Below the pieces are notes generated by a model, which was given only the letters and a program-made list of their open reading frames with translations, did not search any database and was not told the DNA's origin. The translations under genes were made by a program, and so were the position numbers. Shown here in pieces: positions 22,901-35,493 of a DNA stretch of 64,000 nucleotides (position 1 is the first letter of the stretch; the number at the start of each line of letters is the position of its first letter). Where the stretch lies: the NCBI GenBank assembly GCA_032164295.1, contig JAJHTX010000006.1, positions 1,550,001-1,614,000 of the forward strand. The letters are read 5' to 3'. The DNA comes from Inonotus obliquus. Lineage: Eukaryota; Basidiomycota; Agaricomycetes; Hymenochaetales; Hymenochaetaceae.

Positions 22901-23208
22901 TTTTGTCCTATACCCATCTAACTCCTAGATACGTAACTCAAGTTGCCGCAATGCGAAAAACTGAAGAATCTCTACGACGTCTTCGAATGGGAAAACGAAC
23001 AGGTTTTTCTCTATTTGGTGGTTCTAGTTCAGGGGTTGATGATGATAATCGTGACGAGGAACGAGTTCGTGCTCAATTAATTCTTGACGTAAGAGCGTTT
23101 GGCCAGGAAGCGGAGGGCTTAGGTGTTAACCTGGATTCTTGCCCTTCCTTCAAGGCGTTGGAACGTTCTGTGCATTCGAATGCAGACGAGCAGGATTCTG
23201 GATCATGA
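19953..23208 (+). CDS. COG2: conserved oligomeric Golgi complex subunit 2
   Basis: A lobe A subunit of the COG tether, which captures retrograde vesicles at the Golgi. The N-terminal COG2 signature is clear: FNVEDFLLSRSGTSLPDLRAELREYL, KEELVKLINDDYEAFISLSTDLQG and ERLERIKWPLGELRSQIQ, forming the amphipathic helices that pair with other COG subunits. The rest is a helical protein in many exons and ends QDSGS at 23208. The first ATG is at 19953 (MSAIPPATANSARDPF); an upstream GTG in the same frame is not a likely start. The gene converges on VPS8 with 176 bp between stop codons; another COG subunit lies on the far side of VPS8. Confidence 0.85.
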
Positions 23209-23384
23209 TGGTTCTTGAGATAGTTTGTGTAGTTGAAAGGGAGAAGTTCTGTGTAATTGCAGTAAGAAATTATCTTAAACATAATACGAAGGCCATTTCC
23301 CAATAAAATGGTATCAATGAAGCACAAGACTAATAATAGGATTAAAAGAGCAGTGAGACAAGTGCAGGGATGCAAGTAAATACA

Positions 23385-26300
23385 TTATGCAGAGAGTTTC
23401 TTTGAGGGAAAACATGATGAATGATAAACTCCATTAGGCGAAATGACAACTAGATTCCCAGAAGACGAAGATTGCTGCTCTTTTGAAGACGACGACCCCA
23501 GATTAACAAATTTCTTGCAGTGTCTGCATCTTGGAATAGGAGGGGACCATCCTCTCGAGCGCGCTCTCGTTAATTGTTCGTAGACGTCGAAAAAGTCGCT
23601 ATCGATGATACGTTTGCTCATTCCAAGCAAATCGGTTTCAGAACGATACGATTCTAACGTACTCGTAATGATGTTGCGGAATTCTGCGTATTTCGTCCCT
23701 GATGGGCTGTGCGAACGCTCTGTCGAGTCTAATAGACGCTTGAAGAGTCTAGGAAGAGACACAGCCTTGGTGGAACTGACAGTGACTAGGCTCGTAAACG
23801 ACTCTTGAATCAATTGACGTAATGATTTGATAACTTGTTCTTCTGCGGGACTCCAATGTGTATCCTCATTCTGAGGAGTGACGCTAGACGAAATGGCCTG
23901 GACGGCGTCAATTTGACTTCGAAGTAGTTTAAACCATAGATCCTCCAGCGGGACGTCGGCCTCGGCCGTTTGTTCGGAGTCCTCTCTACATATGTCGATA
24001 CCCATCCGGCATAAGGCGCCGAACTTGTCCATGAGCGATTGTAGGGTTAGAGATACCGAAGAATCACCTTCCAACCGTAGCAGCTCTTCTCCAATGTCGG
24101 AGGTCAGGCTACGGCCAAATGTCTCGAACTTGGATAAAGATTCCACTGCACTGTCCTCGTTGAGCAACCACACAACAGCCTCATATAGCTTCGCATCCTC
24201 ACAAATACGAGCAATCTCATCGACACCTAAGGATTCCCTCGGAAGGTATTCAAGGCCGACGATTACGCTCGATGGTTCCAACTCGCAAAGAAGCTTCAGG
24301 TAGAGTCTCCGCAGACCAACATCGACAGATGTGGATGGTCCACCTTCTCTGATGTAGCCTAGTGAATCTTCGCTATTGGGAGGTGGCCCTAACAGACACC
24401 GAAGATATGCGTATTGCTTATGAGGTTCGTCCTCCCCAAAACTGCTCAATACTCGCGAATGCATGTTCGGTACATGCTTGTCGATAAGAAGCGCTGTTCG
24501 TGGGATGCTACCCTGCAGCAATAGAGCAACTGAATCCTGGAGTGCGGAGACAACATCATCTGCCATTCGGTTCGCATTCCCGCGGCTCGCTGACGACAAT
24601 GTTTCTTCGACATTCCGAAAAACCTCGCCTGGGAGAAGTTCCGGGTCGTGGACATAAGTCAATAGTAGAGAAGCCCATTGCTTTTCTTGACGATACCAAG
24701 TTCGTAGGATCCGGTAGAAGCGAGCTTCCTCGAATAATCGCAGAATTCTTTCGTGATCGTGAGGAGTATACGCAGACAAGAGGAATTCTGCGGCAAGCTG
24801 ACGGTCCTCTCTCGTGCTCTGGTCTGTATCGGAAGCCAAACCAATCAAAAGGTTCTGCAAGTGACTCGGTCCGATATGAATGAATTGCGGATACTTTGGC
24901 ACATTCCTCGCGATGAAGATGTTGACGAACGTAACATCAGCCGACGACAGAGTTGGCCCGGATGTTGCTACAATATCAAGCAGAATCTTGACCACGACCT
25001 GTCTGCTAATCCCATTCGCCTCGTCATTAAGATAGCCATGCTCGAACGCGATATCCAAGACATGCAGGAATGCCTCGGAATCAAAACGCAAAAGAAGTCG
25101 TGCATACGGATAAGTCGGTTCAATTCCACCCTCTTCGTCGGCGGTCAGGATCAACCTACCACCTTCCCCGGCTGGCCATACGCTGGATCGACCGTGAAAC
25201 AGAAATGAATATCCATCTGTCTGGGCCTTCAGAGCCTCTTCTGGAGATAATACGGTCTCACTCGGATACCGAAGTCCTGATAAGATGTTCGATAAGTAAG
25301 GGTAGATTTTGTATGCGCTTGTCACGAGCTTCTCGTTGTAATCCTCTGCAGCTCCGCCACGAACCTCTCTTCGTACCCTCTCCTTCCTGGCATGCTGCAC
25401 TCGCCGAACCATGTGGATAAGTTCAACGATTGGTGTGACGTAATCTTGAAGTGCGGAGTTGTAAATGTAAATGAAAGCATCATAAAGCTGGTACTTTTGA
25501 CAGAATGTAAGAGCTTGATTGATGTCGAGGCAGTCCGGATCAATGTGCCAGATGATTCGCTCCGCGGCCTCGTAGTCTCCGCTCTCGTCATGCATGGCTA
25601 TGAGCCGCTGAGTGATTTGTGGTGGGATAAAGTGAATAGTACCTTCGAGAATGAATGGCTCGAGTTGTCGCAAGTAAATTTTCGATATTCCTGCCTCATC
25701 GTAGTACTGAAATAGATCCTCGAAGAGAAAATCAAAATCGTCGAGCGCCGTGGATGCACAGGCACAAGTCCCCACTAGGTCCTCAAAGAGCGAAGTCCGG
25801 TCGACTCCTCTGTTGTCTGGAGTAACATGCGTCGAATCTGTTAAGCGGTCTTTGGAAAATGCATAACGAGCAGACGCGACCATCAAGTCGCTGAGTTTTT
25901 CACCAACCAGAGCATGCAATTCGCCAACATTGTCCGGAAGCCCATTCTTGTTGCCCTTCGCCTGACCAAGGTAATAATCCCTGGCCAAGTTTATAGCATT
26001 GAGGAAGTCCCCGTTCTGTACGTATGATAGAATGCGGTCTGCCCACGACAGGAGCGTACCAACCCTTATTTCCTTGTACTCCTGCGACATTTCTGTTACG
26101 AGGGGACTATCGACTAAGCGGTATTTGAAATAAACTTACGAGGAAGAATATTTTCCCTTTGTAAGCCCGGACGCTATGCTGAATGTCTCGCACGGAGTCA
26201 TGGTATGCGACGATACCAGCGGAGCTATAGGCGAGCGAAGGAGAAATCAGGTCCAGCGCATTGTACGGTATACTCTCAACAATCCTGGACGTGCGGATCT

Positions 26301-28423
26301 CGAAAACTTCAAGGACGGAGTCCGTTAAAAGTACGATTTGCTTGCAAGAGCGCGTTAATAAGTACATCAGGATCCCGCGAGTTACTTACATTGAGATTTA
26401 ACCACTGAATAGCAAGGATGTCGGAGGGTAGGCTCAGAAGACCACAATCCTCAAAGTTGACTTTGCCGATGTCCAACTTCTCCGTCTTGCTAGACTTCTC
26501 ATTCTTAACGGTCTGCGACGTCCGCGACTCAAATACTCGGAGGATATACAGGGTGCCACCCCAAGAATACGCGAGCATAGGACTAGATGCGACATGCTGA
26601 TCGGGTAGATTTTTGCTATTATGCTTCCTAGGAGTACTTGTTCCTTGTTCAGAGACGGAAATACTAGGAAACCACGCGAGACAACCTCGCCATCTCGATT
26701 TGCCGCTACCTCCATCTTCAACTTCCCGGTGACGCCGATGCCAGGTTTTAGGAGTCGGTTTTAACCCCACAATGACGAGCTTTATCGGGGTAAGAATTGC
26801 AACAAGTTGATACTTGTCGGTCGGATGTTCGCTGGTACCCAAAGGTAGTGGTCCCATAGACAAAGTTGCAGCGTTCTTCCGACGCGCCTTCGGGCTAGTT
26901 CCAGGAGTGACCAAGCCGTTGGCCGAAGGAGTTACAGATCCATTCGCTGATCCTTTACGATCCGTAGCTTGCGAGGGTGGCACTGTCGGCTCATCTTCTG
27001 GGTACTTACCCAGTAGCCGCAAGCAATCGTTCGCGTCCATAAAAAGCACCTTGCCTAAACTGTGGTAAAATGACAAACCCTGGTCATCCGCAGAGACAAA
27101 TGCCGTATGTCGTCCGGAAATGAACCCAAGAGCGACTATTCGTGAACCAAGAAGGTGCCCTTCCTGACGGCCTGAGCGAACAGCGACCGAGGATGTCGGA
27201 CTTACTGTCCGAGCGGCAACGAGAGGATGACTGATGTCGAACAGTTGGATGTAGCCATGGATGTGACCAACGGCGACGAACGTGTGGTCGTGCGAGAGCG
27301 CTAACGCGCTAACAGCCCCGAAAGACCTAGCTGGCATGCATAGTCAGCAAAATACCATACTAGTTGAAAATAAGCCTACCTGACTCGTCACTACCGCAGA
27401 TGCACTTTAATTCTTGCTTGAAGTCGAACACGAAGACACGTCCGGTATCGGTGCCGATACAAACCAACCCGTTCGAAGCAAGGACCGTTGGCGTACCAAG
27501 AATAGGTGACCCTAGGAGGGCACTGGCCTTGTCAGGAGTCTTTCTGTAGATGTGTTCTCCGATAGTGCGAAGAGTTGTCCATTTGAAAGCCTCTGGTCCC
27601 TCGTCTCGTGACGAGGATGAATATGCCGCCCTTAAATTTGAAGCTGAAGACGTCCGTGAAACAGACGAGAAATGCGAAGGCGACGGAGACAATACATCCC
27701 GCCCAAGAAGGTGCGCAGTACCCAAACTCGACGCCGATACGATACGCTGCTGCTGGCCGTTCGGCAAACTTGACCGTAATCTTGAGATGCCTGGATGAAG
27801 GAATGGACGAACTTCTGCAGCGGACCTTTCCCGCGCATTCAGCGAGCTCATGCTGGAGAGTGTGTCGGCAGATCTCGGAGCAGAAGATATCGATGCTGAT
27901 ACTTCAGATGGCGCACGGTCTAACTGAACGAATCTAATTGTAAATAGCACGAAAATGTACAGCAGTGATGTGTGCAACTCACGAGTTGGACATGTTCGTG
28001 TTCCTCATGGGATCCTCCCACTTGTCGCATGGCGCCCAGAACGTCAGAGTCGTGGCCGTTAGTTCCATCTTCACTGGACACTTCGTCGCCGTCCAGAACG
28101 TCCTTCAGTCGTTCGTCGTACCCGCCGACAGGCAATTCGGCATCCTTGCCAGTATATAAGAAACCTTCCTCTTCATCATCATCCTCTTCAGGGGTATCCT
28201 GCCCGGCCTTGTCGACTTCCCAGTTATGCATGTCTTCCGAGCCATCCTCGCTAAATATTTCTTCCATGCGTGAGGAGTAATCGCCTTGCTCATCTATGTC
28301 CGCAGCGTCATCATCAGAAGGAGAATGTCGCGATAAGTTCCGTATAGTGGCATAGTCATCCTCTTCGAAGCCCTCATTCGTGGCAGAGACGTCCAGCTCA
28401 TCCAGAAAGGATGTTGCAGACAT
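23385..28423 (-). CDS. VPS8: CORVET subunit Vps8
   Basis: An endosomal tethering subunit that binds the Rab5-type GTPase Vps21 and joins the CORVET complex. The N-terminus (MSATSFLDELDVS) is acidic, then Ser-rich. A WD40-type propeller follows (GTPTVLASNGLVCIGTDTG, VSALALSHDHTFVAVGHIHG, YIQLFDISHP). A long alpha-solenoid of about 900 residues is encoded by one large exon (23385-26090) with Vps8 features such as GTLLSWADRIL, ALVGEKL and LRLLCQKY-like repeats. The C-terminus keeps Cys and His residues (CRHCKKF..YHSSCFPSKKLSA) where yeast Vps8 has a RING-H2, but the second half of that finger is missing or degenerate. The product is about 1,500 residues, within the family range. It shares a 195-bp divergent promoter with COG3. 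Confidence 0.9.
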
Positions 28424-28499
28424 TTCTGAAACTGCAGACCGAGGATAAGGAGGGTCTATAGTATAGTCTATAGTGGTATATTGAGGACTTTATTGATCA

Positions 28500-28505
28500 C
28501 ACGTG
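28500..28505. promoter_or_regulatory. CACGTG palindrome in the VPS8/COG3 promoter
   Basis: A CACGTG E-box within CACACGTGACC, between the divergent VPS8 (28423) and COG3 (28619) start codons. CACGTG is the core bound by bHLH factors such as yeast Cbf1 and Pho4 and animal TFEB. Confidence 0.5.
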
Positions 28506-28618
28506 ACCTCGATTAGACGCGGCAAGAACACTGAACAGCACACCACGACTTGATTGTCGTTGCTACTGGACATGTTACTCTGCGCTGTCTAGAGACACCA
28601 ACAGACTCCGCGCTCTTT

Positions 28619-31600
28619 ATGACCTCAGCATCTGTGAGAACTTCAGCAAGCCGGACGGGGACCCCGAGTATCCCGTCTCCCCATCCCAAACCAGTCATTT
28701 CGCTGGAGGATTGGGAAACCAAAGCCTCCCTCTCGGAGTTTGAGCTAAGGAGCGTAACTATCATCCAAAATGCACTAAAGGACAAATTCTTCCTCGTAAA
28801 GGTTGGTTCCTATATGCATACATAGTTATTTTCTCGAGTAGAAATTTGTGACTTATTCTCAGGAATCTATTGATGCTCAACGTCGAGTCGGGTCTCCTTT
28901 GCCTGATCAGCTTGGGGACGCGACGGATACGCCTCGGCGGTCCGGGACTCCCGTACTAGCTAACGGTATGCAGCCTCAGGAGATTCATCCCATTCGGTCT
29001 GTGCAGACTACGCAAGAGTTCTACGATTGGTTTTCCACTATTGAGCGATCGGTAGCACATAGCCAAGAAGCCCACTATAGAGACTACCTTGCGACACTGG
29101 ACAGGCATCTAGAAAGTTGCGAAGGCACGTCAGAGGGTGTGGATATCGTATCCCAAGACGTGGACGAAATGCTTGATGGTTGGAGGAGTGTCGAGACAGG
29201 AGGGAGAAGTCTGAAGGAGGCTTGCGAGCAGCTCTTAGATGAACGTGTGCGTCCCATCATGTCTACAATATTGCTTCACCAATGTTTTCGTCTGTCGCAG
29301 GACAGGCTAATCGGACTCGCAGAAGATATCGGCGCACGACTAGAATACTTTCAAGAACTAGACCATGCCGCACGAATGCTCAATCACCCTGGAGATTCTC
29401 TTGTGCTGCAATCTGACTTCTTGAATATGGTGGAACGCGTCGACATCTGCATAGAGTTCCTTCGTGCTCATGTCAGTATTGCAGTCACATTGTCTTCAAT
29501 TGGTTGCTCACCAGGCATTAGAGGCATTATCGAGAAGCAGAAATCTATCTGCTCCGCTTCCAACAATGCCTCACGCGTGCCATGACTTTAATCAAAATGT
29601 ACTTCGTCGGTTCGCTCAAAGCCTTGACGTCCGATATCCTAAGGCGCATCCCGTCCAAGGAATTATCCTCGACAGCACAAGATCATCTTCTGTATACGCG
29701 TTTCCAATCGGTTGCCACGCAGGTTGCTCCGCTAATTCACGAACTGGAACGAAGAAGGCAATCTCATCCCGATGAATTGTCAGCCTTGCTGGCAGAGTGT
29801 CATTCGGCTTACTTCAATGCCCGTAGATCTCTTCTGAGCGGTAGACTATCAGAAGAAATCAAGGGGCTCGATCCAAGTCGGTCGGATCTAGTCGAATTGG
29901 TATGTACAAAGGCTTGTAGTCCGTTGGCCTTAGCTTATTCGCCGTAAGACACGAACAGGCTGTAGCTATCTCAAGCAACTTTGCATTGACGAGTTCGCAC
30001 TTTATAGGTGCTTTTTCAGCTCTGGGAGAGGGATGCTTTAGTATGTCCATGCATAAAATCTCGAATTATTCACGCAATCCGGCTGATACGTTGTAGTGAG
30101 TATTTAGAGGGTTTATGCGACTATTTGTACGATGACCTTAGGCCTCGTATACTGCACGAACAGCGACTTTCGGTTCTATGTAACGTTTGCAAGGTTTTGC
30201 AGGCGCTCATGGTCCTGGATGTCCCTGAGGTAGATTCGCCTGCAGGTGATGGAGAGGACGACTACGACCAACATGAAGCATCTACCCGCGAAGATACATT
30301 GGGTCTTGGAAAGCTCCACATTAGTCACATGTTACAAAGCGTACTTCAGGATGCGCAGACTCGACTTCTTTTCAAGGCACAGAACGTTATACAGGCCGAT
30401 ATTAGGTACTACGTTCCCAAGCCTGCGGATATAGAATACCCCAAGAAACTGCAAAGTAAACATCGTTCTTTTGTGTTCGTGTTGATCTGACCTAACTAAC
30501 TTAATAAGCAGAGTGGAAGACATCCCTTCCGAGTGACAGGATCTTCCGAGAACTCGAAGGCCCGTTCTCTCGCTTGTCATCCTTCGAAGATTATGGGACT
30601 TGGTACACAACCTTGCAAACGACCGTGACGATACTTTCTCAGCTACAAGAGTTCATTCAGGTGATTTAATGCGTTCTTACTATTCCTTAGGGACCGACCA
30701 TAAACAACCATTTACTCGTAGCCCTCTATCTTTAACGATATTGCAGAAGAAGCGGTTGACTTCTGTCGAATCAACCTTGTCACCGCAGCAAGTATGATTG
30801 CCACGCGAGCCACACCTCCCGAAGAATTCGACGCCCAGGTTTTCCTTATTCGCCATTTATTAGTGTTGAAGGAGATGGTCGGCATTTTAGATCTCGGAAA
30901 TCGTAGTGCTGACGGCACCTTTGAATTCAAATACGTTGCAGGTCCGTATCTTCAATCCCACGATACATGCTCCAAGAGATTGATTTTGCTGCAGAAGCGC
31001 TGAGGGACATGCTACGAACTTCAAATTTTATTCAATATGCCTTTGCCGGTTCAAAGGTACAAGAAGAGCCTTCCGGTGGAGTCAAGGAGGTTGGTTTCGG
31101 TCCACAGTCTGTTGTGCTGTACTTGCTTATTTGTTGTAGACCGTCGACGGAGACCTCAAGCGTGCATGCGAATTCGTCATCCAGCTTTGTGCTCGTTCAG
31201 CCACCCAACCAATCGAGGAGTTCATGATGGCACTCAATGGTTCTTCAACAACATCCGGGGCTTCAAAGGACACTCCAAGCAAACAAGGGGAAAAATCAGT
31301 TTTGGCAACTCGTAGTGGTGCTCTCGATGTCGAGGAAGCATTCCGAACTGTACTAGAACGCGAAGTGCCTCAGATAGCCGCCAAGCTGCGTCTGTATCTT
31401 TCTAGTGGGAGGAGAGACAAGGCCAGCGGCCAACGAGATGGGCTGGATTCAGAGATCGTCGGTGTACTATTGGGGCATGTGCAGGAACGCGTCGTTGACG
31501 CATTTGTGACATTCCGCCGAGCGGCCGATTTCCTGCCAGCCACGGATAGCACTACGGCGACAGATGATGCTTCGTCCAGCATCCAGGAACAACGGACATT

Positions 31601-31646
31601 CTCCTCACCTGAGGATATTCGAGCAGTATTCAGATCTTTGTACTGA
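28619..31646 (+). CDS. COG3: conserved oligomeric Golgi complex subunit 3 (Sec34)
   Basis: A lobe A COG subunit acting with COG2 in Golgi retrograde tethering. The N-terminal Sec34 region is readable: TQEFYDWFSTIERSVAHSQEAHYRDYL, a coiled coil, then the conserved block LAEDIGARLEYFQELDHAARMLNHPG followed by LQSDFLNMVERVDICIEFLRAH. The next exon carries TLIKMYFVGSLKALTSDILRR. A long helical C-terminus in several exons ends DIRAVFRSLY at 31646. The first in-frame ATG is at 28619 (MTSASVRTSASRTG); the frame is open upstream only from a TTG. Its promoter is shared with VPS8, and its 3' end converges on SNX3. Confidence 0.9.
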
Positions 31647-31897
31647 CTCTGCTCTCCAAAACCATCTATAGTTCGAGAACAATCGCAAAAGAAATGGTTA
31701 TTCCCAAAAGGCATAGATGTTTAAGGAGAGAAGTGTATCCTAATGACATGGATGTTGGTTCACAGACGAAAGCATGAAGTACTCGCAACACAAATACATT
31801 AACTAAACTATAATACACGACAATGGTAACGCGGACGGTTATATTGTGATCTGATAGAGTTCGGGACAAACCCGGCCTATCAATGAATGCCATAGGT

Positions 31898-32626
31898 TAT
31901 AGCCATTGTGACTTATCCCATGCTGGGTCTTGGAGGAAGGCGCATAGGACTTTGCTTCCTGTCTATGTAAGAACTGCATTAGCAAGCCGAAAGGCTGTGT
32001 CAGGAAACTGCTACAAACCTGCAGGAGTGGGTGACCGGCAACGATGGTGAGGAAACGCTCGAGACCCTCGCGGCGAGACTCGATGACTTCGTCAGAGAAC
32101 CGGTTAGTGAAGACTTTGCCTGGGAGAGGTGGGATATTGACGCGGGTAGATTCACGCTCCAGAATGTCGCGGAATGCTTCGAAATCGCTATAACGCCTTC
32201 GTACAACTGAGTGCCGCAACTTGAATGCAGGGATATTCGTCTGTAAAGACTCATCAGCGTCATGAACCGGGGGTGACAGGACATCATATCGAAATAAACC
32301 TTGGTGATAATCTCGTAGTCGGTAAACATCTTACGGCCAAATCCTAAGAATACGACGGTCCAAGCGTGAGATAGGTGGACTTAGGAGCCAGTGAGAACGA
32401 CAAACAAACATACCGTGCGTCTGTGGGTTCGTCACTTCTATCTCAAGGAAGCTCTCCGGTACCGAGTACATCTCCTCAATCTAGAATGTAACAGCTAAAG
32501 TCAGCGTTGAGTTAACAATGGAATGAAATAAGCGCTCACCGACTGGTCATGGTAGCCAAGGTTGAGTCCATCAAAAGAAGGACCGCTTAGGCTTGCGCTA
32601 CGCGCAAAGGGTGATACGGTGGACAT
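31898..32626 (-). CDS. SNX3: PX-domain sorting nexin, Snx3/Grd19 type
   Basis: A small sorting nexin that binds PI3P on endosomes and helps retromer recycle cargo to the Golgi. It consists almost only of the PX domain. Exons encode [60 protein letters not shown], the lipid-binding [17 protein letters not shown], the proline motif [37 protein letters not shown] and [16 protein letters not shown], with the stop at 31898. The RRRYSDF motif supplies the arginine that contacts the 3-phosphate. PI3P is made by the Vps34-Vps15 kinase, whose VPS15 gene lies a few kilobases away. It shares a 201-bp divergent promoter with CTI6. Confidence 0.92.
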
Positions 32627-32747
32627 CTGCTCGGACGAAATGGCGGCAAGAAAGAAACGGGGACAGACTAACAGTGACACGGATGTACGGCGAGTGCAGG
32701 GCAGGGACTGAAGTCAAGTTGAGCTGACTCCGTCTACTAAAGAAAGT

Positions 32748-32753
32748 CACGTG
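32748..32753. promoter_or_regulatory. CACGTG palindrome in the SNX3/CTI6 promoter
   Basis: CACGTG within AAGTCACGTGCAG, between the SNX3 start (32626) and the CTI6 start (32828). It has the flanking T (TCACGTG) typical of Cbf1-type sites. Confidence 0.5.
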
Positions 32754-32827
32754 CAGATACCTATAGACAATTCTATTCTGTGCGCCATCGTTTGGACTTT
32801 CTTTCTGAACCCGCGACATACCAAACA

Positions 32828-35201
32828 ATGGCGCCCGCATCTCCCAAAGACAAACGTCGCTCAACACGTCGCTCAGCTCACTCTTCCTCAAAGTCATCCG
32901 GCTCATCCGGCTCACCTTCCCCCGACGCTGGTCCTACGCCTGCTCCTCCCCCTACGTCCGACGTTGCTCGTTCGATTGCTTCTTCATCCTCAGCGTCCAC
33001 TGGTCGCGGAAAGCGCGTCAAGGAAGACGTCGATGAACCTCACGCACCTCCAACATCCTCCCATAAGAGAACCAACTCACTCGCATCCACAATCAACGGG
33101 GCCAACGGCGCGGCTCCGACCACCGCTTCTAAGCGCACAAAGCGCAAGGGAAAGGAAGCGGTCATTATCGACGATACTACTGATGTCATTTCCGTAGCTG
33201 ATGCCGCCGATCTCAAGGCGCCAGAGCCTACAGATGACGGAGACAAGGCAGAAGAGGATGGAGGGATTACCCGCTGTGTTTGTGACGGCCTAGGTGGGTG
33301 ACACACATTTCAACTGGCGCCTGGCCTGACCACGCTCACACCTGCACCCCTCTTTCTCCAGATGACGATGCTGACGCACCAGACTTCATGATTCAATGCG
33401 AACAATGCATGGCTTGGCAGCATGGACCATGCATGGGTTTCGCTCAAGAGAGCGAGATCCCGGAGGGCAATTATTACTGCGAGCAATGTAAACCCGAAGA
33501 TCATGTCGAACTCCTCAAGTACGTCCCGGCCTCATCCCCATCCTCTACTACTTAGATTTCACATTCTTAGAAAACTGGCTCGACGGCAGCGCCAAAGCTC
33601 CGAGAAATCGGCGCATAAATCGCGAACGTCGCGATCGCATTCTCCAACTCATTTCTTGAAACCCGCGAAGCGTCGCAACACGATGAACAGCCGTGACGCA
33701 GCATATGAGGAGAATTTACAAGAACTCCTCGAGTCTACGGCTGCCGAAGCGGCTCCTAATTCAGATGGTCCTGGAAAGGATAGGGCAGAAAGTGTGGCGA
33801 AGACGGAGCCCTACGAGGAGATAATAGAAATTGGACCAGGACGGAAGAAGCGGAAAAGGGCAGACGACGATAGGTATGCGTGTCCCCTTCTGTCTTTGGA
33901 TTCAGCCATCTCACATAACCTCGTAGTATGCCAGCAAAGAGAAAGCGGTCCACATCGTTAATTTCAGATGGCCTTGGATCTGCAGTCGCTGGGCAGGACA
34001 AACCCGAGGTCGCAATGCCGATCACTACAGCCCTCTTGCCGCCACCAGCACCAACCGGCAAGTCACGTGGTAGACGCGGTGGTGGACGGAAAAATGCCGC
34101 ACCCCAAGAGTCTCCCGCAAATCCAGACGGCGAGGATGGTGAGTGTCTTTATTGACGCGTTTAATCGAGTAAAATATAGCTCTTCTCTTAGCACTCGCTC
34201 CTCCAGCCAAGAAACATCCCAATCAGTACACCTATCGTACAAAGTCCGCAAATGGACAATCTCGTCGTGCACCTTATTCAAGTGCTGGTCAGAACCAGTC
34301 AAATTTGAGCACACACGAACATGGCACCCGGAGAAATGCAAATAACGTTGCCAACGGTGGTTCCACAGGCTCAGGATCAAGGTACAATCATAATGCGTAC
34401 TACAACAACGTGCAGCTACCAATGTTCGCGTCATGGGGTCTTCCGGATTACCTCGCCCACCTCCAGTCTATCCTTCCCTCGGAAGTCCCACCGCCTTTAG
34501 AAATACGCGGATCAACGAGCTTTATACGTGAAGACATATGCGACGTAGGTGCCTCCGCAGATTCAGCCGAGGCACCTGATTCGCCCACGGCCACGCGCGC
34601 TTCGATGGGTCCTCCTGGTGCCGAGACCACTGATACTCAGCAGCAGCAGAATGCGCAAATAGCGGACATACTAGCAAATGCCACAGAATCCGTCACCGAG
34701 CGAGGTGTCAAAGTGAAGTGGCCCGCAAAACGCATGAGTGTAGCGGACATGAACAAGCGCGTTCGTGCCCTCGTTGAATGGGTTGGTCGCGAACAAGCAC
34801 TCGCACTCGATAGGGAGCGAAGAAAAATCGCGCTTGAGAACGCTGTTCAAACGCATTTGGAAGCTTTGCGATTAAGTTCGAGTTCAGGCCTTCCTCCCAC
34901 CTCGGTTGCGGCGGCGGAAGGTCAGAAGGCAACGGATGCTACTCCTCAAGAACCACCCTCTATAATTTTAGATGATCCTCTCGTTGAGTCTTTGAAAGAA
35001 GAGCAGCCCGCTTCAGATCAAGGCCGCTCTGAAACTGCAAAGTACATTTCCTCTCTGAGTGGATCGGATACACCTCTTACTCGCCCATCCACATCGAAAA
35101 TGATGGAGGAATTGATGGAAGAGTTGATTAACTTCCAAGAGCGATTCGGTCCGGGTGTCAAAGGTCAAATAAGAGAACGTCGCGTTGCCGTTTTATCATA
35201 G
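32828..35201 (+). CDS. CTI6: PHD-finger protein, Cti6-like (Rpd3L deacetylase complex)
   Basis: A nuclear PHD-finger protein. The N-terminus is Ser/Lys-rich and disordered. A PHD finger spans an intron: [36 protein letters not shown], then [11 protein letters not shown], giving the C4HC3 ligand order and the Trp of the H3K4me3-reading pocket. Basic, Pro- and Gly-rich segments follow ([22 protein letters not shown]). The C-terminal block [24 protein letters not shown] and [28 protein letters not shown] is typical of basidiomycete Cti6-like proteins and would dock on the histone-deacetylase complex. The identification as Cti6 rests on domain order; another PHD-containing corepressor subunit is possible. 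Confidence 0.75.
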
Positions 35202-35493
35202 TGCAATTATCTGGTGTCGTTTCTTCACGGTTCTTATCCTTCCGTCGAGCTCTGATGTATCGTTTCTGTTATACTGACCCTGCTCTCCAGTCCTTCTTCT
35301 CCCTTTCATACTCTGTTCTGTCGATATATTCTGTGTCTCCTGTAGTTTGCCAGTGCAACTTCCACGTGTTTATAGATCGTCCCGCCAGACGGCATAGTTC
35401 TGAATCAAAATGAATTCAATGGATCAAGTGGTATGACAGCGTGTATGAGGTAGAACGATACAAATACATATCAACGAGGCTCTCAGAGCGATG

